A stretch of DNA of 64,000 nt from Clusia tigrina (lineage: Eukaryota > Arthropoda > Insecta > Diptera > Clusiidae), in the NCBI GenBank assembly GCA_920105625.2, contig OV050030.1:103199698-103263697 (forward strand), in the 5' to 3' direction. Made by a program: the position numbers and the translations under genes. The notes under the pieces were generated by a model. It saw only the letters and a list, made by a program, of their open reading frames with translations, searched no databases and was not told where the DNA came from. Shown piece after piece: positions 1-6,659 of the stretch. How positions within the stretch are numbered: the stretch's first letter is position 1; each line of letters starts with the position of its first letter.

Positions 1-1
1 T

Positions 2-999
2 TGGGTTGGTTGCCAGCAATCGGTAGTTGACTGGATTAGTGCTTGTGAAAAGTGTACAGCTGCCAAGGGACCGAGCCGTCGCAGCCAGGGGAAGATGCAT
101 TTATACAACGTGGGAGCGCCATTTGAGCGTATTGCAATGGACATAGCAGGTCCGTTTCCAATTAGTGATTCCGGCAACAAATATGTTCTCGTCGTAATCG
201 ACTATTTTAGTAAATGGCCAGAAGTATACCCCATTCCCGATCAAGAAGCTAAGACCGATGCAGATGCATTTATCAATAATTGGGTCTGCAGATTCGGCGC
301 TCCCCTCGAGATGCACTCGGATCAAGGCAGAAATTTCGAGTCAACAATATTCAGGGAAATGAGTGATTGATGGGCATACGCAAAACTCGTACAACCCCTT
401 TGCACCCACAATCCGATGGAATGGTTGAAAGATTTAATCGTACGCTTGAGGAACACCTAAGAAAAGTCGTGGACAGAAACCAGAAAAATTGGGACCAACA
501 CATACCCCTCTTCTTAATGGCATACCGATCGGCAACTCACGATACAACATCTACAACACCAGCTAAGGCTATTTTCGGTTGTGACATAAGATTGCCTGCA
601 GATCTGAAATTCGGTGCCTACTCATCTACGGAAGTTTCATGTAGCAGTTATGTAGCTGACAAACGAAGACAGCTGAATGAAATTCATGGAACCATCAGAA
701 AGCGCACACAACTGATGAGTGATAAAATGAAAGCCAGATATGATCTACGAGCAAACTCCAAGGGATTTCAGGAAGGGCAACTAGTTATGCTTCATAATCC
801 GCAAAGGAAAAAGGGATTATCGCCAAAACTGCAAACACACTGGGAAGGCCCTTACAAGGTGATAAAGCGGCTCAACGATGTAGTATACCGCATCCAGTTG
901 GCGAGAAATGCCAGGAGCAAAATGAAAGTCGTTCATTTAGAGAGGTTATCTCCTTATAAAGGTTGCAGTACTATCCTTGTTCGGGACGAACAAGTTTAA
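2..999 (+). pseudogene. Ty3/gypsy integrase (C-terminal part of pol), frameshifted
   Basis: Integrase inserts retrotransposon cDNA into chromosomes. The frame is open from the left edge (position 2). It begins inside the zinc-binding domain, where the second cysteine pair is seen as CEKC. The catalytic core follows: the first Asp lies in MDIAGPFP (near 140), the second in HSDQGRNFES (near 320), and the Glu in MVERFNRT (near 430). The C-terminal region has the HWEGPY motif (near 840) typical of the GPY/F module and ends in HLERLSPYKG. The core is split between two frames: the first stops at 368-370 and the second takes over from about 360, so a small indel has occurred there. All three catalytic residues survive, which suggests the break is recent. 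The coding sequence is in dead form here; the stop at 997-999 looks like the natural pol end. Confidence 0.9.
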
Positions 1000-1010
1000 G
1001 CGGAGGGCAG
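999..1010 (+). other. polypurine tract
   Basis: The stretch AGCGGAGGGCAG lies immediately after the pol stop and directly before the presumed LTR start. A purine-rich run here is the usual primer site for plus-strand DNA synthesis in LTR retroelements. It contains two C residues, so it is not a pure tract. Confidence 0.6.
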
Positions 1011-1146
1011 TGAAATGTGATAGCTCAGTGAAAAGGGATTGCATACTTTTAGGATCCCATCTGGAGAATGAGTGCCCCCTGTGAGTCAAGATGCGAACTA
1101 TTCGAATAAAAGTTTATTCAAGAACCATCTGCCGGTAATATCAAAA

Positions 1147-1216
1147 AGAATATTCTCGACTTCTGTCGAAGAGGCTAGAAGCTTCTAGAAACTACGAGAA
1201 TAGCGTAGAAGTTTCT
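1147..1216 (+). promoter_or_regulatory. heat-shock element array in LTR U3
   Basis: GAA trinucleotides start at 1148, 1168, 1178, 1188, 1198 and 1208, all in one 10-bp register. TTC trinucleotides start at 1153, 1183 and 1213, each exactly 5 bp out of phase. Nine nGAAn/nTTCn units therefore sit in one 5-bp grid with correct alternation. Positions 1177-1191 form a perfect three-unit element (GAA, TTC, GAA). Contiguous inverted nGAAn units are the known binding site of trimeric heat-shock factor. The array ends 19 bp before the TATA box, a spacing like that of insect hsp promoters. HSF binding itself is inferred. Confidence 0.75.
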
Positions 1217-1235
1217 ACACCAACCATTCGAAAAC

Positions 1236-1243
1236 TATAAAAG
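1236..1243 (+). promoter_or_regulatory. LTR TATA box
   Basis: TATAAAAG lies 19 bp downstream of the heat-shock element array and inside the LTR. Transcription would be expected to start about 25-30 bp further on, near 1262-1270, and run rightward toward the satellite. Confidence 0.75.
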
Positions 1244-1351
1244 CGACAAGACTGTTCAAACTCGAAGACAGTAGATCAGAGATCGTAAAAGTGTATACAT
1301 CAGGCATTTTAATCTAAGCAGCAGTATTAGCAGTATTTGTAATTTTGCAAA

Positions 1352-1492
1352 GTGATGAAATTCATTATTAAATAAAGTGATGAAATTACTTATTAAATAA
1401 AGTGACTAATGGTTTGTGAAATAAAGTGCAAATAATAACTAAGTAAACTTTAAGCCTAATATTAAATGTGTAAATAGCAATAATTAAATAAA
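1352..1492 (+). terminator. cluster of AATAAA polyadenylation signals
   Basis: AATAAA occurs at 1371, 1396, 1420 and 1487. The first two lie in a near-perfect tandem repeat of 25 bp (1352-1376 and 1377-1401, sharing GTGATGAAATT and ATTAAATAAA). The third follows 24 bp later. They lie downstream of the TATA box, where the R/U5 polyadenylation signal of an LTR is expected. The repetition may be replication slippage. Confidence 0.6.
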
Positions 1493-1572
1493 GCTAACTA
1501 TTTTAATTTAACCAGCGATTGTTTGATTACTACACAATCCAGTGGTACGAGTCCGAGTACAGAGAGTTAGAG

Positions 1573-1633
1573 AAATTGTCAGGAGGGCAATTTTGTAACA
1601 GAGTAAATTGTCAAGAGGGCCATTTCGTAACAG
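1573..1633 (+). repeat. 29-bp direct repeat at LTR 3' end
   Basis: Two copies, 1573-1601 and 1605-1633, start AAATTGTC and end GTAACAG. They differ at a few positions and are offset by 32 bp. The duplication leaves two possible LTR ends, ACA at 1600 and at 1632. Confidence 0.65.
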
Positions 1634-1820
1634 TATTATACTACTGTACGTACTGACAATTCCAAAAATAAAGCAACCAAATACCACCTATTGATAAACA
1701 GAGCTGCAACATATTTTGGTAAAAGAGCGACCATAGTGTACCAAAAAGTATTGATAAACGATGACGAGACGTTTGGAATAGTGGGGAAATGCTGATCCAT
1801 CCATAACTCTCATCCATAAC
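1634..1820. other. unassigned spacer
   Basis: Between the LTR and the inverted satellite is about 190 bp of AT-rich sequence without an open frame or recognised repeat. The word TATTGATAAAC occurs twice (near 1690 and 1749). It may be flanking DNA into which the retrotransposon inserted, or a remnant of another element. Confidence 0.4.
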
Positions 1821-2940
1821 AGCTTAAATTGATAAGAAGCTCGAGAACTTCATTGTCCCAAAATTTCAAGGTTTTATGACGCTCCAGTAAAAAGTTACAA
1901 GCATTTGATTGTTGCAAACTTTGATAAGTGTAGGACGCACTGTATAGAAGTTAGGGTCAATTGAAGTTTTATCAGTGTTTGTTTTGGGACTCAAGGGCAG
2001 CATAACTATGAGCGATAGCTTCAATTGTAAAGAGGCACGAATCCTTTATTGTCACAAAATTTCAAGATTTTATGACGCTCCAGTAAAAAGTTACAAGCAT
2101 TTGAATGTTGCAAACTTAGATAGGTATAGGACGCATCGTATAGAAGTTAGGGCCATTTGAAGATTTATCAGTGTTTGCTTTGGGACTCAAGGGTAGCATA
2201 GCTATGAGCGATAGCTTCAATTGTAAAGAGGCACGAATACTTTATTGTCACAAAATTTCAAGATTTTATGACGCTCCAGTAAAAAGTTACAAGCATTTGA
2301 ATGTTGCAAACTTAGATAGGTATAGGACGCACCGTAAAGAAGTTTGGGCCATTTGAAGTTTTATCAATGTTTGATTTGGGACTCAAGGGTAGCATAGCTA
2401 TGAGCGATAGCTTAAACTGACAAGAGGCACGCGTATTTTATTGTCACAAAATTTCAAGGTTTTATGACGCTCCAGTAGAAAGTTACAAGCATTTGAATGT
2501 TGCAAACTTTGATAAGTGTAGGACGCACTGTATAGAAGTTAGGGTCAATTGAAGTTTTATCAGTGTTTGATTTGGGACTCAAGGGTAGCATAGCTATGAG
2601 CGATAGCTTCAATTGACAAGAGGCACGAACACTTTATTGTCACAAAATTTCAAGATTTTATGACGCTCCAGTAAAAAGTTACAAGCATTTGAATGTTGCA
2701 AACTTAGATAGGTATAGGACGCACCGTAAAGAAGTTTGGGCCATTTGAAGTTTTATCAATGTTTGATTTGGGACTCAAGGGTAGCATAGCTATGAGCGAT
2801 AGCTTAAACTGACAAGAGGCACGCGTATTTTATTGTCACAAAATTTCAAGGTTTTATGACGCTCCAGTAGAAAGTTACAAGCATTTGAATGTTGCAAACT
2901 TTGATAGGTTATGGCCATTCGAAGTTTAATCAGTGTTTGA
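1821..2940 (-). repeat. 196-bp satellite, inverted block (about 6 monomers)
   Basis: This is the same satellite as the main array, in reverse complement. It starts abruptly at AGCTTAAATTGATAAGAAGC (1821) and ends at CAGTGTTTGA (2940). Monomers repeat every 196 bp. The right part is a dimer repeated with a 392-bp offset: the variant AAAGAAGTTTGGGCCATTTG occurs near 2336 and again near 2728, alternating with a second monomer type. The last monomer lacks about 20 bp. There is no convincing coding function; the short open frames are the same by-product seen across the array. Confidence 0.95.
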
Positions 2941-3480
2941 AGAAATATTACTTTCCTAGAATGATGAGTCAGATAAAAAATTATACGGCCCATTGCGAGA
3001 TTTGTCATCTAAACAAGTATGGTATCAGTACCACCTTTAATAGACACCCCAATTCTAAAATATCCTTGTGAGATTGTCCATGTGGATATTTTCGAATTGC
3101 AGTTCGAAAAATTTCTGTCATGCATTGATAAATTTTCCAAGTGCGCTAAGTATTTCCATATCAAGGAGTGATCAGCAATTACCCTTCGTAAAAAATTTTC
3201 AAAACTCTTGCATTACTTTACGGCACCTAAGATAATAGTTACAGAGAGGGAACGTGGGTTTATGAGTCCTGTTGTCTACCATTATATAAGAAGTCTCGGT
3301 ATAAAGGTCTATCAAACTCCCATTCAAACGAGTGAGGTAAATGGCCAAGTGGAAAAACTGCACTCGACTATTATTGAGATATATCGGTGCCTACAAAAAT
3401 CAATAAAGAACATGAGCGCAAAAGAGCTAGTTAATATTGCAGTGGACCGCTATAAATCCACCATCCACTCCATAAATTAA
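2941..3480 (+). pseudogene. second Ty3/gypsy integrase fragment, decayed
   Basis: The piece starts in the zinc-binding domain (LKKYYFPRM, then CEICHLNKY near 2995-3025), changes frame near 3030 and continues in the new frame to 3480. The first catalytic Asp is in IVHVDIF (near 3083). An in-frame TGA follows at 3169. The second catalytic position, normally Asp after VT in this family, is read as Glu (VTERERGF, near 3240). The Glu motif survives in VNGQVEKLHST (near 3345). It belongs to a different Ty3/gypsy lineage from the integrase at the left edge, as the core motifs differ clearly, and it resembles gypsy-group integrases. Frameshift, stop and changed catalytic residue make it a dead relic. 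Its left end is fused to the satellite. Confidence 0.8.
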
Positions 3481-3505
3481 AATTTAAAAAAAAATGTTTT
3501 CTCAC

Positions 3506-3515
3506 TATATAAAAA
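3506..3515 (+). promoter_or_regulatory. possible TATA box of truncated LTR
   Basis: TATATAAAAA lies about 100 bp before the possible U5 end. In an AT-rich region this can arise by chance; it is listed because of its place in the inferred LTR remnant. Confidence 0.35.
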
Positions 3516-3617
3516 ATGTATTAGAAGAATGGCATCTCAATAGGGTATAGGGTTTTCAGCCACACGCGCACAGTAGAAGGACGTCCCGAGGACAACAAGG
3601 ACACCACCCCAACATTT

Positions 3618-3635
3618 TGGCGAGGCCGGTTGGAT
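3618..3635 (+). other. candidate tRNA primer-binding site
   Basis: TGGCGAGGCCGGTTGGAT begins with TGG, the complement of a tRNA CCA end, three bases after a possible LTR terminus ACA. TGGCGA starts are common in insect Ty3/gypsy PBS sequences. The matching tRNA was not identified. Confidence 0.45.
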
Positions 3636-3742
3636 CCAACATCGTGTGCCAGGAAAAGAGCAATCCTACGCGGGAATCCACCAACAGGAAACCATTAGGA
3701 TAACCATCTCAAAGGAGTTCAATGGAGGGAGCAAGGATATTG

Positions 3743-3976
3743 GTGAGTATGGTTATATTAGGATATTTTAGTATTTAAGTGCATTTTGTCGACGATTCTT
3801 CGGTGGCCGTGTGGGCGCTTTTGCGCCGGTCATGCAGAAGAAGGAGCATCGGGGCTGAATAGCCGCTGCGGTTAGGTAAGAGTAGCTCGATTCAAAAGAA
3901 AAACTTTTTTTGGTCAGGTTGTATAGGTTTATTTCACTGAGATTAGGCTCATATTTTTTCTTACGTCTTGTTTCAG
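3743..3976 (+). other. candidate intron in leader
   Basis: A strong donor (TTG then GTGAGT at 3743) is followed 234 bp later by a pyrimidine-rich acceptor (CTTACGTCTTGTTTCAG ending at 3976). A short frame starts with ATG at 3722 and would run through the splice in phase for a further 16 codons before a stop. The size is normal for an insect intron. This is a consensus match only. Confidence 0.35.
3814..3827 (+). other. GC hairpin GGCGC-TTTT-GCGCC
   Basis: Five perfect G/C pairs flank a TTTT loop, inside the candidate intron. Such stem-loops occur in retroelement leaders, but a role is not shown here. Confidence 0.5.
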
Positions 3977-4233
3977 CATTCTCGGGGGATGTGGGACGTG
4001 TCTGCTAATTCACGGTTTTTGCGTTATTGAATTGCGAACTTGTGTATACCGGTTGGTTTGGTTCGGAAAGAACGTGCCACGGTATAGGGTTCGTACGGTT
4101 ATGTTAGGGGATTTGTGTTTGTTTGTCGGTAGGGACATTTATATGATTCAATTTATATTGTTTTGAAATCAATATAAAGATTGATTTAAATATTTGGCAT
4201 TTTGAGTTTAGGGTATTAGGTGAAGAGGTGCAG

Positions 4234-4247
4234 ACAACACGTGTTGT
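4234..4247. other. 14-bp perfect palindrome with CACGTG
   Basis: ACAACACGTGTTGT equals its own reverse complement and centres on CACGTG, the canonical E-box for bHLH factors. It stands alone in the leader. It could be a regulatory site or chance. Confidence 0.4.
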
Positions 4248-4756
4248 TGCATCAAAGTTTGTGTATTTCCAAAACTACAATTTGCGTAGCAATGTTGAAG
4301 AAAACATTTAAATGCTATTATTACGTGGCGCATACGTTACGGGTTTTTTTTTATTAAATATGGATTCAAATTTCCGGGAATGAATCAAGACATTTTTTGC
4401 CTGTAAATCCAATTTCGGTTTTTGGGAATTGGGAGGATTTTTTGGGAGTATTAAAGTTGGTGATTGGATATGGGGATACATGTGAGGAAAACAAGGAATA
4501 TCTGTGAGAAAGTCAAGGACCAATTTGCATTGATGGAAGGACTTAATGGACGCCGGTAGACAGCGGAACTTTGTGATGGAAAACAAGTATAGCAGAATAT
4601 GTATATAAAGATAGAATTTACGGTGGAATGTTTTTTTTTTTAATAACTCTGTTTTGAATCATTAAGTAAGATAGAATAAAATATTGGAACAAGTTTTAAC
4701 AATTATTGGATTTTTATTTGTAATTGGGATACGCCATCTGTTCTGGCATTTGGGAT

Positions 4757-5483
4757 ATGACGAAGAAAGCGCAAGGATTACTGCTGATGCAGGAGCAAAT
4801 TGGAGAGGCGATTGAAAAATTGGTCCGTAATTTTAAGAAAGACGGCAAGTTACGTAAGGACAACGTGTATTACCGCAAGCGAATAACACAGTTGCAAAAT
4901 CTGGGGAGAGAGTTCAACAATAATATGGACTGTTGTTGCCTCACGCAGTTGAGTACGGCAAGGGAAAATATTTTGCGGAAAATTACGCAGACTTCATAAA
5001 TAGTCTGGTCAACGAATGGGCAGATACCTTTAGTTCTGAATTAGAGGAATTAGGACAACAAACAGTGAGTTTGGTTTCGCCAGACGAGGAAATAAGGAAC
5101 AGATTGAAATCAATAAAGTCAGAGGTGAAACTGGTTACTGGGAAAATAGTTGACCAGTTCGAAGTGAGTACGAGCAGGGAAGAAGCTCAGGAATTGTGGA
5201 GGCAGGCGAACGCCGGAGGAGCTTGTGTCACCCTTAGAAGTAGCGGATCAAGCCTTGACGGCAATCCAAAAAAGGACAGAAGAAAAGTTGTTCAAATTTT
5301 ATGAGTAAAGAGAAGATTTGAGAGCACAAAAAGAATATCTCGAGAATAGGGTAAAGGAACTTTCTCGGAGATTGACGGAGACAGAGGAAGCAGCATCGCT
5401 GTTGGAAAAGGAGTGTACGGAATTAAAAAGAGGACGGGCGACCAATAGGTCCTCACTGAATAGGGAGAGATCAAATCAGCAGC
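4757..5483 (+). pseudogene. Gag-like coiled-coil gene, broken and truncated
   Basis: The likely start is the ATG at 4757 (MTKKAQGLL), preceded by in-frame codons without another ATG. The first part is rich in charged residues and contains YYRKRITQLQ and REFNNN. The frame shifts near 4930 to one holding YFAENYADF and NEWADTF, then shifts back near 5216 to the original frame (ELVSPLEV, TEEKLFKFYE). A TAA at 5306-5308 interrupts it. The last part (about 5309-5480) is a predicted coiled coil with Leu at heptad-like spacing and many Glu, Lys and Arg. This composition fits the N-terminal part of a retrotransposon Gag, the structural protein that packages element RNA. No zinc knuckle is seen because the satellite cuts the gene. 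Two frameshifts and a stop make it non-functional. The Gag assignment rests on position and composition. Confidence 0.6.
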
Positions 5484-6659
5484 ACTGATAAAGCTTCAAA
5501 TGGCCCTAACTTCTATACGGTGCGTCCTACACTTATCAAAGTTTGCAACATTCAATTGCTTGTAACTTTTTACTGGAGCGTCTTTAAACCTTTAAATTTT
5601 GTGACAATAAAATACGCGTGCCTCTTGTCAATTTAAGCTATAGCTCATTGCTATGCTACCTTTGAGTCCCAAATCAAACATTGATAAAACTTCAAATGGG
5701 CCTAACTTGTATATTGTGCGTCCTATACCTATCAAAGTTTGCAACATTCAAATACTTGTAACTTTTTACTGGAGCGTCATAAAATCTTGAAATTTCGTGA
5801 CAATAAAGTACTCGTGCCTCTTGTAAATTTAAGCTATCGAGTCCCAAATCAAACACTGATAAAACTTCAAATGGCCCTAACTTCTATAGTGTGCGTTCTA
5901 TACCTATCAAAGTTTGCAACAATCAAATGCTTGCAACTTTTTACTGGAGCGTCATAAAACCTTGAAATTTTGTGACAATAAAGTACTCGTGCCTCTTGTC
6001 AATTTAAGCTATCGCTCATAGCTATGCTTCCCTTGAGTCCCAAAACAAACCCTGATAAAACTTCTAATGGCCCTAACTTATCTACGGTGCATCCTATACC
6101 TGTCAAAGTTTGCAACAATCAAATGCTTGTGACTTTTTACTGGAGCGTCATAAAACCTTGAAACTTTGTGACAATAAAGTACTCGTGCCTCTTGTCAATT
6201 AAAGTTATCGCTAATCGCTATGCTATCCTTGAGTCCTCGTGCCTCTTGTTACGCTATCGCTCATAGCTATGCTACCCTTCACTCCAAAATGACACACTGA
6301 TAAAACTTCAAATGGCCCTAACTTCTATACGGTCCGTCCTACACATATCAAAGTTTGCAACATTCCAATGCTTGTAACTTTTTACTTGACCGTCATAAAA
6401 TCTTGAAATTTTGTGATAATAAAATACGAGTGGCTCTTGTCAATTTAAGCTATCGCTCATAGCTATACTACCCTTGAGTCCCAAATCAAACATTGATAAA
6501 ACTTCAAATGGCCCTAACTTATCTACGGTGCATCCTATACCTATCAAAGTTTGCAACAATCAAATGCTTGTAACTTTATACTGGAGAGTCATAAGACCTT
6601 GAAATTTTGTGACAATAAAGTACTCGGGCCTCTTATCAAATAAAGTTATCGCTCATAGC
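5484..6659 (+). repeat. satellite, left edge of main array
   Basis: About six monomers next to the Gag remnant. The first is entered at CACTGATAAAG. They are diverged from one another rather than forming a clear higher-order repeat. One monomer near 6130-6290 carries the 49-bp internal duplication. Confidence 0.85.

Larger units (their letters stand above)
1..1632 (+). mobile_element. 3' end of a Ty3/gypsy LTR retrotransposon
   Basis: The left edge of the window cuts into the element. What remains is, in order, the integrase part of pol, a purine-rich tract right after the pol stop, and one long terminal repeat. This gene-PPT-LTR order is the standard 3' end of an LTR retrotransposon, so the LTR is the 3' copy. 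No env-like frame lies between integrase and LTR, since the PPT follows the pol stop at once. The integrase frame is broken, so this copy is not autonomous. The clade within Ty3/gypsy cannot be assigned from this piece alone. Confidence 0.85.
1011..1632 (+). repeat. 3' LTR (boundaries approximate)
   Basis: The segment follows the polypurine tract and carries the parts expected of an LTR: an upstream regulatory region, a TATA box at 1236 and several AATAAA signals downstream. The start is either TG at 1011 or TGT at 1016. The end is ACA at 1600 or ACA at 1632, because the terminal sequence is present twice. The length would be about 585-620 bp. The matching 5' LTR is outside the window, so the borders cannot be confirmed by comparison, and no target-site duplication can be scored. 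Confidence 0.6.
3636..4756 (+). other. retroelement leader, no long coding frame
   Basis: About 1.1 kb between the PBS-like site and Gag. It contains a candidate intron (3743-3976), a GC hairpin (3814-3827), a 14-bp palindrome (4234-4247) and a second TATA-like sequence (TATATAAAG at 4602-4610). A run of T near 4630 and AT-rich stretches near 4140-4200 are low-complexity. Reading frames on both strands are short and show no recognisable domain. Confidence 0.5.
3481..5483 (+). mobile_element. 5' portion of an LTR retroelement (LTR remnant, leader, gag)
   Basis: The order here is a TATA-like sequence (TATATAAAAA, 3506-3515), a possible LTR end at ACA (3612-3614), a primer-binding-site-like TGG sequence at 3618, a leader of about 1.1 kb without a long frame, and a Gag-like gene from 4757. 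That order fits the 5' end of an LTR retroelement. It is cut at 5483 by the main satellite array. Only about 130 bp upstream of the PBS is available, so the LTR would be truncated. Whether it belongs to the same family as either integrase fragment cannot be told. Confidence 0.55.

Noticed and set aside
101..325. Minus-strand frame opposite the first integrase
   Set aside because: It is a shadow of the integrase core, which has clear catalytic motifs on the plus strand.
4308..4586. 92-codon minus-strand frame in the leader
   Set aside because: It has no recognisable domain and lies in AT-rich untranslated sequence between the PBS-like site and Gag.
4602..4610. Second TATA box just before Gag as a main promoter
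   Set aside because: TATATAAAG is a good match, but it sits in AT-rich leader well inside the inferred transcript. Without an initiator or expression evidence it is recorded only in the leader entry.
4724..4756. Upstream TTG start for the Gag-like frame
   Set aside because: Eukaryotic translation would use the ATG at 4757, and the 11 preceding codons have no supporting feature.
5292..5474. Minus-strand frame opposite the Gag coiled coil
   Set aside because: It is antisense to a charged, heptad-like plus-strand frame, so it is a shadow.
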